From: Noviherbaspirillum suwonense
GTDB taxonomy: Bacteria > Pseudomonadota > Gammaproteobacteria > Burkholderiales > Burkholderiaceae_D
Assembly (NCBI RefSeq): GCF_900182955.1
Contig: NZ_FXUL01000002.1
Coordinates: 248,001 to 312,000, forward strand
Direction: 5' to 3'
Length of the DNA: 64,000 nt
The notes under the pieces were generated by a model. That model was given only the letters and a program-made list of their open reading frames with translations. It searched no databases and was not told the origin of the DNA. Made by a program: the position numbers and the translations under genes. The number at the start of each line of letters is the position of its first letter. Positions within the stretch are counted from its first letter, which is position 1. Positions 46,130-54,803 of the stretch are shown here, piece by piece.

Positions 46130-49100
46130 TCACGCAAAATCCCGGCTCCGCGTCTCCACCCTGCCCAGCCAGCCCGACAGATCCACCAGCCGCTTCGCCA
46201 CCAGGTGCATCACCCCCTGCTCGTTCTGCCATATCCCGTACACCCCCAGCAGCGTCGCGCCCAGCACTTCCCGGCGCTGCTGCTCCACCAGCGACGGCCA
46301 GACGATCACGTTGACCAGCCCGGTCTCGTCCTCCAGCGTCACGAACAGCACGCCGTGGGCGGTTTCCGGGCGCTGCCTGACCGTCACGATGCCGCAGCCG
46401 CGGGCGAACTGGCCGTTTGCGTAGGTGTGCAGCACGTCCGCCGGCATGAAGCGCTTGGCCAGCAGGCGCTGGCGCAATAACGCGACCGGGTGTCGGCCCA
46501 GCGTCAGGCCCATGCTGCGGTAGTCGCCGGCGATGTCCTGGGCTTCGGATGGCGCGGCCAGCAGCGGCGCCTGTTCCGCGACCGGGGCGTGGCGCAGCAG
46601 GCCCTTGTCGGGCGCGCCGGCCAGCGCCTGCCATAGCGCCTGGCGGCGGTTGCCGGAAAGCGCGGACAAGGCGTTCGCGGCGGCGAGCGCCTGCAGATCG
46701 GCCCGTTCGAGCTGGGCGCGCAACGCCAGGTCCTGGACGTCGGCGTACGGGCGGATCGCGCGCGCTTCCTCGATGCGCCAGGCGGCTTCGCGGCTCAGGC
46801 TGCGCACCAGGTTCAGGCCCAGCCGCACGGCGGGACGCGGCGGCCGGCTGCCGGCTTCGAGCGCGGCGTCCCAGTCGCTGACCATCACGTCCACCGGCAG
46901 CACCTCGACCTTGTGCCGGCGCGCGTCCTGCACCAGTTGCGACGGCGCATAGAAACCCATGGGCTGGCTGTTGAGCAGCGCGGCGAGGAAGGCTTCGGGC
47001 TCGTGGCACTTGAGCCAGGAACTGACATAGGCCAGCAGCGCGAAGCTGGCCGCGTGGCTTTCGGGGAAACCGTATTCGGCGAAGCCCTGTATCTGCCGGA
47101 AGATGGAATCGGCGAACTCCTGCGTATAGCCGCGCGCCAGCATGCCGCTGATCAGCTTGCCTTCGAACTTTTCCAGGCCGCCCTTGCGCTTCCAGGCGGC
47201 CATCGCGCGCCGCAGCTGGTCGGCCTCGCCGGGCGTGAAGCCGCCGGCCAGCATGGCGATCTGCATCACCTGTTCCTGGAAGATGGGCACGCCCAGCGTG
47301 CGCGACAGCGCTTCCTCGATCGCGGGGCTGGGGTAGCTCACCGGCTCAAGGCCCTGCCGGCGCCGCAGGTAGGGATGGATCATGCCGCCCTGTATCGGGC
47401 CGGGACGAATGATGGCGACCTCGATCACCAGGTCGTAGAAGGTGCGCGGCTTCATCCGCGGCAGCATGGTCATCTGGGCGCGGCTCTCGATCTGGAACAC
47501 GCCCACGGTGTCGGCGCGGCTGATCATCCGGTAGGTCTCGGGGTCTTCGGCGGGAATGTCCTGCAGCTCGAAGGGCTCGCCGCGCCGCCCGGCGGCGAGG
47601 TCGAGCGCGCGGCGGATCACGGTCAGCATGCCCAGCGCGAGGATGTCCACTTTCAGCAGGCCCAGCGCGTCGAGGTCGTCCTTGTCCCACTGCACCACGC
47701 TGCGGTCGGCCATCGCGGCATTCTCGATGGGCACCAGCCGCGACAGCTTGCCGCGCGAGATGACGAAGCCGCCCGGATGCTGCGACAAGTGCCTCGGAAA
47801 ACCCATCAGCTGTTCGGCCATCGAGCACCACTGCTGGGCCAGCGGCGCGTCCGGGTCCAGGCCGCACTCGGTGAAGCGGGCCGCGAGGCCGCTCCTGCCG
47901 TCCCACCAGCGGTGCGACTTGGCGACCTGGTCGACCACGCCGATGTCCACGCCCAGCGCCTTGCCGACATCGCGCAGCACGCTGCGCGGCCGGTAGCTGA
48001 TCACCACGCCGGTCAGCGCCGCGCGCAGCCGGCCGTACTTGTTGTAGATGTACTGGATCACCTGCTCTCGTTCCTGGTGCTCGAAGTCGACGTCGATGTC
48101 CGGCGGCTCGTTGCGCTCCTTCGAGATGAAGCGTTCGAACAGCAGGTTGCCGCGCGCCGGGTCGACCTCGGTGATGCCGAGGCAGTAGCAGACCGCGGAG
48201 TTGGCGGCCGAGCCGCGTCCCTGGCACAGGATGCGCCGGCTGCGGGCGAAGCGGACGATGTCGTACACGGTCAGGAAATACGGCTCGTAGGCCATCTCGC
48301 CGATCAGCGCCAGTTCATGCTCGACCTGCTGCTGCACGCTGGCCGGTATGCCGGCCGGGAAGCGCCGGTGCGCGCCTATCCAGGTTTCCTGGCGCAGGTA
48401 GCCGGCCGGGGTCTGGCCCGGCGGCACCAGTTCGTCCGGGTATTCATAGCGCAGCTCGTCGAGCGAGAAATGGCAGCGCCGGGCCAGCCGCACGGTCTCG
48501 GCCAGCGTCTCGGGCGGGTACAGCGTGGCCAGCCGCAGCCGGGCGCGCAGGTGCTGTTCGGCATTCTGCGCAAGCTGGTAGCCGCATTCGGCCACCGGCT
48601 TGCCGAGGCGGATGGCGCTCAGGGCGTCCTGCAGCGGCTTCCTCGAGCGCACATGCATGCAGACGTCGCCGGTGGCGGCGACCGGCAGGCCGTGCGCGCT
48701 GGCTACGGCCTGCACCAGCGAACGGTGGCGCTCGTCGCGCGCATGGTGCAGCAGCGTCAGCGCCAGCGTGCCGCGCGCGCCGAAGGTGGCGCGCAGCCAT
48801 TCGGCCTGCCGCGCCAGCGTGGCGGTGTCGACGCCGTAGGCCGGCGCGAGCAGCATTTCGCAGTCCGGCAGGCCGCGCAGGTGCGCCAGGTCGCCGCGCG
48901 GCGCGGCGAGGTCGTCCGGGTACAGCAGGTAGCTGCCCTTGGAGGCGCGGGTGCGGCCCAGCGTGATCAGCTCGGACAGGTTGCCGTAGCCGTTGCGGTT
49001 GGTCGCCAGCGCCACCAGCAGCATGTCGCCGACCCGCATCTGGCTGCCGACGATCAGCGGGAACGCATGCTTCTTCGCCTCGACATGGGCACGCACGACG

Positions 49101-49288
49101 CCGGACAGCGAACATTCATCCGTCAATGCCAATGCGCCATAGCCCAGTTGTATCGCCCGCGCCACCAGCTCCTCCGGGTGGGACGCGCCGCGCAGGAAGC
49201 TGAAGTTGGAGACGCACTGGAGTTCGGCATAGTCGGGCAAGGCCGCCGCCGGCTTGCCGAACGGGAGCGGCGCCTGCACGCCGTTCAT
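46130..49288 (-). CDS. dnaE2: Error-prone DNA polymerase DnaE2 (ImuC)
   Basis: The 1052-residue C-family polymerase has an N-terminal PHP domain (ALTDECSLSGVVRAHVEAKK) and polymerase core with the catalytic acids in PDIDVDFEHQER and KVDILALGMLTVI. It ends in helix-hairpin-helix and OB regions (GCGIVTVRQRPE and VNVIVWPSLVEQ). DnaE2 performs translesion synthesis with ImuA and ImuB and causes damage-induced mutation. Its start overlaps the imuB stop as ATGA. Expression should follow the LexA box upstream of imuA. Confidence 0.96.
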   Translation of the reverse strand: MNGVQAPLPFGKPAAALPDYAELQCVSNFSFLRGASHPEELVARAIQLGYGALALTDECSLSGVVRAHVEAKKHAFPLIVGSQMRVGDMLLVALATNRNGYGNLSELITLGRTRASKGSYLLYPDDLAAPRGDLAHLRGLPDCEMLLAPAYGVDTATLARQAEWLRATFGARGTLALTLLHHARDERHRSLVQAVASAHGLPVAATGDVCMHVRSRKPLQDALSAIRLGKPVAECGYQLAQNAEQHLRARLRLATLYPPETLAETVRLARRCHFSLDELRYEYPDELVPPGQTPAGYLRQETWIGAHRRFPAGIPASVQQQVEHELALIGEMAYEPYFLTVYDIVRFARSRRILCQGRGSAANSAVCYCLGITEVDPARGNLLFERFISKERNEPPDIDVDFEHQEREQVIQYIYNKYGRLRAALTGVVISYRPRSVLRDVGKALGVDIGVVDQVAKSHRWWDGRSGLAARFTECGLDPDAPLAQQWCSMAEQLMGFPRHLSQHPGGFVISRGKLSRLVPIENAAMADRSVVQWDKDDLDALGLLKVDILALGMLTVIRRALDLAAGRRGEPFELQDIPAEDPETYRMISRADTVGVFQIESRAQMTMLPRMKPRTFYDLVIEVAIIRPGPIQGGMIHPYLRRRQGLEPVSYPSPAIEEALSRTLGVPIFQEQVMQIAMLAGGFTPGEADQLRRAMAAWKRKGGLEKFEGKLISGMLARGYTQEFADSIFRQIQGFAEYGFPESHAASFALLAYVSSWLKCHEPEAFLAALLNSQPMGFYAPSQLVQDARRHKVEVLPVDVMVSDWDAALEAGSRPPRPAVRLGLNLVRSLSREAAWRIEEARAIRPYADVQDLALRAQLERADLQALAAANALSALSGNRRQALWQALAGAPDKGLLRHAPVAEQAPLLAAPSEAQDIAGDYRSMGLTLGRHPVALLRQRLLAKRFMPADVLHTYANGQFARGCGIVTVRQRPETAHGVLFVTLEDETGLVNVIVWPSLVEQQRREVLGATLLGVYGIWQNEQGVMHLVAKRLVDLSGWLGRVETRSRDFA

Positions 49289-50751
49289 GCGAACAGCCCG
49301 TGCAGGAACCAGCGTATGTCCTCGCCGACGCGTTCCCGGTAGATCCAGTAGCAGGCCTGGTCGGCGCCCTGGGCAATGAAGTAATCGCGCACCGCACAGT
49401 TGGCATCCCACCAGCCTGTTTCTATCCGTTCCGGGCCGGCCAGTATCATCAGCGGCGAACCGTAGAACGGACGGTTGCCGCGCATCATCAGCGGCAAGGG
49501 GTTTTCCAGCAGCCAGAACGGGCGGTCCGCATCCGGCGGCTTGGCTGCGTCGATGTCCGACGAGGACGCCGGCAGCCAGCGGTTGCTGATTTCCGGCCGG
49601 TAGTCGGCAAGCGGCGCGGGTGTCAGCACATTGTCTGCGCCGAGGCGGGCGGTCAGCAGTTCAAGCAGCCGGTGATAGTCGGCGATGGTGCCGCCCGGCT
49701 CGGGGAACAGCGACTCGGTCGGCGGCGCCATCGCTTCCAGCCTGGCGGCTTCGAGGCGGATGGCGATGACCGGCCCGGCCAGCTCCATCCGGCCCAGCCT
49801 TTCCTTGAGCAGCCGCAGCAGGTGGTCTTCGCGCCAGGCGGCTTCGGCCAGCGTGATATCGAGTGCGGTAGGCGCTACGGCTTGCCGCCCGCGCTCGTGT
49901 TCAAGCAGCAGCACGAAGCGCGATACCGCCATTTGCCGGGCGTTGAGCCAGCCGACCATCTGCAGCACCAGCCGGCGCGCGGCGAACAGCACGGCTTCGG
50001 CCTGTTCGACCCGCTCGGGCAGTTCCAGCCGGCCGTCGAAGTGCGGCGCGACTTCGATCCATTCATGGAGTTCGGGCGCCTCGCCGTAAGCGCGGTCCAT
50101 TTCCTCGATCAGCGCACCGCCGCAGCGGCGCTGCAGGCCGGCGCGCGGCAGCCGGCGCAGCGCGCCCAGCGTCGCGCAGCCTATGCCGTCTAGCCAGTCG
50201 GCATACGGGCGGGCCGCCGGCAGCAGCAGCGCGGGCAGCGTGTCGAGCCGGCGCACCATGCTGGCGTGGCGCAGGCTGCGGCGCAGCTTCAGCCCGGCGG
50301 CATTCGCCAGCAGCCACGCGGCCTGGGCGGTAGGCGCCATGCCGAGCCGCGCGGAAAAGCCCATCTGCCGCACGCTGGTGCGCACCCGGCGGCTCAGCGC
50401 CAGGCGTCCGCCGAATGCGGCCAGGCTGGCGCTGACGTCCAGCACCAGGCTGGCGGCGTCCACCATCGCCACTTCCGGAGTGTATTGCAGCAGGGTCAGC
50501 GCGACGCCGTCGAGCGCGCCGCGCTCACGCCCGGCGTCGCGCTCGTGCAGCATGGCGTCGGGCGCCAGCGCGGTGACGCCGCCGCGCCGCATGCCGTGGC
50601 GGATGCCGGCCTGGCGGGCAAGTTCGCATAGCGAGAATACTTGCCCATGGTCGATGACCGCATGCGGCGTCGTGTCTGTCCGCTCAGACCAGTGCGGCCG
50701 GAACACTTCGAGAGGCAACAGCGGCAGGTGCATGCTTATCCATAGGCGCAT
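49285..50751 (-). CDS. imuB: ImuB, Y-family polymerase-like mutasome protein
   Basis: The 488-residue Y-family homologue begins MRLWISMHLPLLPLEVFRP and has the little-finger/palm outline (VDAASLVLDVSASLAAFGG) but none of the paired acidic metal ligands of active Y polymerases. As in known ImuB proteins it should be a scaffold linking ImuA, DnaE2 and the beta clamp. The C-terminal end RERVGEDIRWFLHGLFA is family-typical. Its 5' end lies inside imuA (68-bp overlap) and its stop overlaps dnaE2, so the three genes are one tightly coupled transcript. Confidence 0.94.
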   Translation of the reverse strand: MRLWISMHLPLLPLEVFRPHWSERTDTTPHAVIDHGQVFSLCELARQAGIRHGMRRGGVTALAPDAMLHERDAGRERGALDGVALTLLQYTPEVAMVDAASLVLDVSASLAAFGGRLALSRRVRTSVRQMGFSARLGMAPTAQAAWLLANAAGLKLRRSLRHASMVRRLDTLPALLLPAARPYADWLDGIGCATLGALRRLPRAGLQRRCGGALIEEMDRAYGEAPELHEWIEVAPHFDGRLELPERVEQAEAVLFAARRLVLQMVGWLNARQMAVSRFVLLLEHERGRQAVAPTALDITLAEAAWREDHLLRLLKERLGRMELAGPVIAIRLEAARLEAMAPPTESLFPEPGGTIADYHRLLELLTARLGADNVLTPAPLADYRPEISNRWLPASSSDIDAAKPPDADRPFWLLENPLPLMMRGNRPFYGSPLMILAGPERIETGWWDANCAVRDYFIAQGADQACYWIYRERVGEDIRWFLHGLFA

Positions 50752-51439
50752 GGTGGGAACGGTAAGAGGTTGATGGGAGCGCGGCGTCGGGCGCCAGCGC
50801 CAGGTAGAGAGGCCGCTCGGCCAGCGGGCCGCGGCGCTTGACGATGTCGACGCTGACGCCGGCCGGCGCCGGCCGCAGCGCCAGCCGCAGCGGCGCCGGC
50901 GACGCATGTTCGCTGGCCGACAGCGGCCTGAGCATCCAGAACACGGTGGTCGAACCCTGCGCGGCGAGGTGCAGCCGGCGCAGCGCCTCGTTGCGCACCT
51001 GCGGCTGCCAGAACAGCAAGGCGCCGCAACTGCCGTTGCGCAGCACCTGCTCGGCGCTCCACAGCGCGTCGGCGGTGCGGGCCGCCCTGATCCAGACGAA
51101 GCGGTCGGCCGGCAGGCCCCAGCCGGCCCAGGCCGCGACCTGCGGCAGGTGCGGCGGCTGGACCATGACGATGCGGCGCTTGCGCCCGATCGCGCAGAGC
51201 GCCGGCTGCAGCAGCCGCATCTCGCCTATGCCGGCCTGTTGCAGCAGCAGTTCGATGAGGGTGGATGCGGGCCAGCCGCCATTGGGCAATTCCCGGTCCA
51301 GCGACTGGTAGCCGGTGGCGGTGACGTCGGCCTGGTAGGAACCCATCTGGTTGGCCCGCCAGACGGTATGGGCAATATTCCTGTCGATCGCCGCGGTGAC
51401 CGCGGCAGCCGACATAGTGCGTGAAGTTGACCCGGACAT
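50684..51439 (-). CDS. imuA: ImuA (SulA/RecA-like) translesion synthesis protein
   Basis: The 251-residue RecA/SulA-like protein has a GYQSLDRELPNGGWPASTLIELLL segment that resembles a degenerate Walker region, IVMVQPPHLPQ, RFVWIRAARTADALWSAEQVLRNGSCGALLFW, and GVSVDIVKRRGPL. ImuA is required with ImuB and DnaE2 for damage-induced mutagenesis and is thought to modulate RecA. The start has AGGAGATCAG. It is the first gene of the SOS cassette, with a perfect LexA box 50 bp upstream. The overlap with imuB is unusually long at 68 bp. Confidence 0.93.
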   Translation of the reverse strand: MSGSTSRTMSAAAVTAAIDRNIAHTVWRANQMGSYQADVTATGYQSLDRELPNGGWPASTLIELLLQQAGIGEMRLLQPALCAIGRKRRIVMVQPPHLPQVAAWAGWGLPADRFVWIRAARTADALWSAEQVLRNGSCGALLFWQPQVRNEALRRLHLAAQGSTTVFWMLRPLSASEHASPAPLRLALRPAPAGVSVDIVKRRGPLAERPLYLALAPDAALPSTSYRSHHAPMDKHAPAAVASRSVPAALV

Positions 51440-51488
51440 GCTGATCTCCTGGTGATGACATGGCGCGCAGACGCACGGCCGCGCTGAT

Positions 51489-51508
51489 TACTGTACAAAT
51501 ATACAGTA
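51489..51508. promoter_or_regulatory. LexA (SOS) box of imuA-imuB-dnaE2
   Basis: TACTGTACAAATATACAGTA contains CTGT-N8-ACAG (51491-51506), the LexA consensus, with flanking TA/TA extending the symmetry to 20 bases. It lies 50 bp upstream of imuA, so LexA should repress the cassette until DNA damage. Confidence 0.93.
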
Positions 51509-51516
51509 TATCTCAT

Positions 51517-51829
51517 GTCAGTTCAGCAGCATTCGCAGGAGAAACATTAAGAACCATTGGTTCGGATCAAATTGGAGGGGAGAGAAATAGGTGGACGAAT
51601 CTGGATGTGGAAGCGGGCAAGTCGGGGAAATGGAATTGCCGGGCTGGCGGAAATGGCAGCAGGAAATGGAAATTAAAAATGAAGATTAAAAATGGAAAGC
51701 AGGAATGGAAATCGGAAACGGGATGGTTGGTCGAATGGAATGGCTTGCACGGTTTGCAAATCCCCGTCCCCTTTCATCCTGAGTAGCCTGCGCAGCAGGC
51801 GTAACGCAGGGCTCCACGCATCCCGAAAA
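51517..51829. other. Purine-rich low-complexity intergenic tract
   Basis: About 310 bp between imuA and the MocR gene. From about 51575 to 51745 the plus strand is strongly purine-rich, with many degenerate copies of GGAAATGGAA. A plus-strand frame spans it, but its Trp/Lys/Gly-rich translation is a by-product of the repeats. At 51786-51800 there is a short GCCTGC-GCA-GCAGGC hairpin next to a CATCCTGAGTAGCC sequence of the kind seen in dispersed intergenic repeats. Confidence 0.5.
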
Positions 51830-53257
51830 CTAGCTTCCCAGATTCCGCCGCTTCGCTATCTCCGCCAGCGCCTGTTCAAAGCGCGGGTCGAGCACCGCGC
51901 CGACGTTGAAGCGGGACCAGCGCGACACCAGCGCGGAATCGACGCCGAAGATCCTGCCGGGGGCCATCATGACTTTCTGCTGCAGCAGGTCCTCGGCCAG
52001 CGTCAATGAATCGTCGATGCCGGGAAACGCGGCCCACAGGTACAGCGACTGCGGGGTTTTCGCGAACACTTCCGCGCCGAACGACTGCAGCAGCTGCGCG
52101 GCCTGCGCGGTCGCGTCGCCCAGCCGGGTGCGCAGGCGGTTCAGGTGGCGCTGGTAATGGCCGGCGCTCAATATGACGTCGACCGTGCGCTCCGCGTATT
52201 CGGAGCTGTTGATATGGATGAGGCTTTTCAGGTCGGCCAGGTCGCTGGCCAGCGCCGCGCCGCAGGCGATGAAACCAACCCGCAGCGCCGCCGAGAACGA
52301 CTTGGAAAAGCTGCCTATATATATGGTGCGCTCCAGCTGGTCGAGCGACGAAAGCCGCGATGAGCCGACCGGCTTGAAGTCGGCCAGCGGGTCGTTCTCG
52401 ACGATCAGCACGTCATGCTTCTGCGCGAGCTGCAGCACGCGGAAGGCCTTGGCCTGCGAAAGGTCGGAGCCGGTCGGGTTGTGCGCGAGCGATTGCGTGA
52501 AGAACAGCCGCGGCCGTTCGGCCGACAGCAGGCGGTCCAGCATGTCGAGGTCCGGCCCGTCGGCCAGCCGCGGCACGCCCAGCATGCGCGCGCCGGCCAG
52601 CTTGAGCTTGCCGAACAGCGGGTAATAGCCGGGATCGTCGACCAGCACGGTGCCGCCGGGCGGCACGAAGTAGCGGATCACGATATCCATCGCCTCGTTG
52701 GCGCCGTGGGTCAGCACGATCTGGCGCGGCTCGACGGCGATGCCGAAGTCGCCCAGCTTGCGCACCAGGTGTTCCCGCAGCGGCGCATAGCCGAAGCGGC
52801 TGCCGTAGCGGAACAGGCCGCCGACGCCGGTGCGGACCACCTTCTGGTGGTATTTGTCCAGCCGCACGTCGGCCAGCCATTCGACCGGCGGAAAGCCGTC
52901 GCCCACCGCCAGCGTGCCCGGCTCGCTCTTCAACTGCTCGCGCATCAGCCAGACGATGTCCATCGCACGGCCCAGCGACTCCGCTTCCTCGCCGCGCCGG
53001 GCGGCCGGCTTGCCGACGACGTAATAGCCGGACCCGCGGCGCGGCTCCACCAGCCCGCGCGACACCAGGATCTCGAAGGCGGCGACGACGGTGTTCTTCG
53101 CATACTGGTGCAGCTGGGCCAGTTCGCGCAGCGACGGCAGCTTGTCGCCGACGCGGTAGGCGCCCTCATGGATATGCCGCTCGATTTCATCGGCAAGCCG
53201 CTGCGAAATGGTGGCCGGCCTGGCGGAATCCGGCGGCGGATCGGGCATCTTCTTCAT
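51830..53257 (-). CDS. MocR-type (GntR-aminotransferase) transcriptional regulator
   Basis: The 475-residue protein has an N-terminal GntR winged helix (ISQRLADEIERHIHEGAYRVGDKLPSLRELAQ, then NTVVAAFEILVSRGLVEPRRGSG) and a fold-type I aminotransferase domain. It contains LTHGANEAM, VDDPGYYPLFGK, HNPTG, ENDPLADF and the PLP lysine in IGSFSKSFSAALRVGF. MocR regulators bind PLP and sense amines, amino acids or vitamins. It is divergent from the HMG-CoA reductase gene, and a direct-plus-inverted repeat lies between. Start 53257 is chosen over 53329, since the upstream codons overlap that repeat. Confidence 0.93.
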   Translation of the reverse strand: MKKMPDPPPDSARPATISQRLADEIERHIHEGAYRVGDKLPSLRELAQLHQYAKNTVVAAFEILVSRGLVEPRRGSGYYVVGKPAARRGEEAESLGRAMDIVWLMREQLKSEPGTLAVGDGFPPVEWLADVRLDKYHQKVVRTGVGGLFRYGSRFGYAPLREHLVRKLGDFGIAVEPRQIVLTHGANEAMDIVIRYFVPPGGTVLVDDPGYYPLFGKLKLAGARMLGVPRLADGPDLDMLDRLLSAERPRLFFTQSLAHNPTGSDLSQAKAFRVLQLAQKHDVLIVENDPLADFKPVGSSRLSSLDQLERTIYIGSFSKSFSAALRVGFIACGAALASDLADLKSLIHINSSEYAERTVDVILSAGHYQRHLNRLRTRLGDATAQAAQLLQSFGAEVFAKTPQSLYLWAAFPGIDDSLTLAEDLLQQKVMMAPGRIFGVDSALVSRWSRFNVGAVLDPRFEQALAEIAKRRNLGS

Positions 53258-53302
53258 CGAAAAAGTATGACACAGCGTCGGCCGAAAAATGACCGTGCCC
53301 GC

Positions 53303-53341
53303 ACTGTCCCGCAAAACTGTACCTTTCAACGCTGGTACAGT
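53303..53341. promoter_or_regulatory. Probable MocR operator: direct plus inverted repeat
   Basis: ACTGTCCC (53303-53310) and ACTGTACC (53316-53323) are direct repeats, and GGTACAGT (53334-53341) is a perfect inverse of the second after 10 bases. A -10-like TATATT follows at 53347-53352. Mixed direct/inverted sites are typical of MocR regulators such as GabR and PdxR. The site lies between the divergent starts. Confidence 0.65.
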
Positions 53342-53390
53342 CCGCCTATATTGTGTCCACTACATTCCATAAAAACATAGGAGACAATGG

Positions 53391-54698
53391 ATGACGACCG
53401 ATTCCCGGCTACCCAATTTCCGCGCCCTCACCCCTGCCCAGCGCTTCGCGCATATCGCCCGCGCCGCCAACCTGACCGTGGAGGAAGCGGCGCTGGTCAC
53501 CGCGCCCGGCGCGCTCGGCGTCGACCTTGCCAACGGCATGATCGAGAACGTGATCGGCACGTTCGAGCTGCCCTTCGGCATCGCCGGCAACTTCCAGGTG
53601 AACGGGCGCGACGTGCTGGTCCCGATGGCGGTCGAGGAGCCGTCGGTGGTGGCGGCCGCCTCCTTCATGGCCAAGCTGGTGCGCGGCTGCGGCGGCTTCG
53701 AGACGTCCAGCACCGAGCCGCTGATGCGCGCCCAGGTACAGGTGCTCGGCATCACCGACCCGTACGGCGCGCGCCAGGCGCTGCTGCGGCATCGCGAAGA
53801 CATCCTGGCCGTGGCCAACAGCCGTGACAAGGTGCTCATCGAACTGGGCGGCGGCTGCCGCGACATCGAGGTCCACGTGTTCCCCGACACGCCGCGCGGC
53901 GCGATGATCGTGATGCACCTGATCGTCGACGTGCGCGACGCCATGGGCGCCAACACGGTCAACACCATGGCCGAGTCGGTGTCGCCGCTGGTCGAGAAGC
54001 TGACCGGCGGCACGGTGCGCCTGCGCATCCTGTCCAACTTGGCCGACCTGCGTCTGGCCCGGGCCCGCGTCCGCATCACGCCCGAGGCGCTCGACACCAG
54101 CGAGCGCAGCGGCGCGGACATCATCGAAGGCGTGCTCGACGCCTATACGTTCGCGGCCGTCGACCCGTACCGCGCGGCCACGCACAACAAGGGCATCATG
54201 AACGGCATCGACCCGGTGGTCGTCGCCACCGGCAACGACTGGCGCGCGGTCGAGGCCGGCGCCCATGCGTATGCCTGCCGCAGCGGCCGCTACACCTCGC
54301 TGACCCAGTGGGAAAAGGACAGGAGCGGCGCGCTGGTCGGCACCATCGAGATGCCGATGCCGGTCGGCCTGGTCGGCGGCGCCACCAAGACCCATCCGCT
54401 GGCGCGGCTGTCGCTGAAGATCATGGACGTGAAGTCGGCGCAGGAACTGGGCGAGATCGCGGTCGCCGTCGGCCTCGCGCAGAACCTGGGCGCGCTGCGC
54501 GCGCTTGCCACCGAAGGCATACAGCGCGGCCACATGGCGCTGCATGCGCGGAACATCGCGCTGGTCGCCGGCGCCACCGGGCAGGAAGTCGATGCGGTCG
54601 CAAGGCGCATGGCGGAGGAACACGACGTGCGCACCGACCGCGCGCTCGCGCTGCTGCAGGAACTGCGCGCCGCCGAAGCCGCCCGGGGCAACAGCTAG
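53391..54698 (+). CDS. mvaA: Hydroxymethylglutaryl-CoA reductase, class II (degradative)
   Basis: The 435-residue class II HMG-CoA reductase has all four catalytic residues of the Pseudomonas mevalonii enzyme at the same numbers: Glu83 (AVEEPS), Lys267 (THNKGIMNG), Asp283 (TGNDWRA) and His381 ([10 protein letters not shown]). DAMGAN (184-189) is also present. The P. mevalonii enzyme oxidises mevalonate to HMG-CoA with NAD for growth. The same class can work in the synthetic direction elsewhere, but a proteobacterium of this kind makes isoprenoids by the MEP route, so catabolism is inferred. An ATG in another frame lies 4 bases earlier; 53391 fits AGGAGAC at about 10 bases. Confidence 0.94.
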   Translation: MTTDSRLPNFRALTPAQRFAHIARAANLTVEEAALVTAPGALGVDLANGMIENVIGTFELPFGIAGNFQVNGRDVLVPMAVEEPSVVAAASFMAKLVRGCGGFETSSTEPLMRAQVQVLGITDPYGARQALLRHREDILAVANSRDKVLIELGGGCRDIEVHVFPDTPRGAMIVMHLIVDVRDAMGANTVNTMAESVSPLVEKLTGGTVRLRILSNLADLRLARARVRITPEALDTSERSGADIIEGVLDAYTFAAVDPYRAATHNKGIMNGIDPVVVATGNDWRAVEAGAHAYACRSGRYTSLTQWEKDRSGALVGTIEMPMPVGLVGGATKTHPLARLSLKIMDVKSAQELGEIAVAVGLAQNLGALRALATEGIQRGHMALHARNIALVAGATGQEVDAVARRMAEEHDVRTDRALALLQELRAAEAARGNS

Positions 54699-54803
54699 CC
54701 CGCAGCGCAGCGGCGGGCCACAGGCTTTCAAGTCGGGAGACTCTAAATCCACAACAAGACCACAGAAACGGGCAACGACCCGTCCACCATACAAGAGGGC
54801 ATC

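Noticed and set aside
46913-49342. Long plus-strand frame opposite dnaE2
   Set aside because: It is a shadow of the DnaE2 coding frame; no recognisable domain and composition dominated by Gly, Arg, Gln and His.
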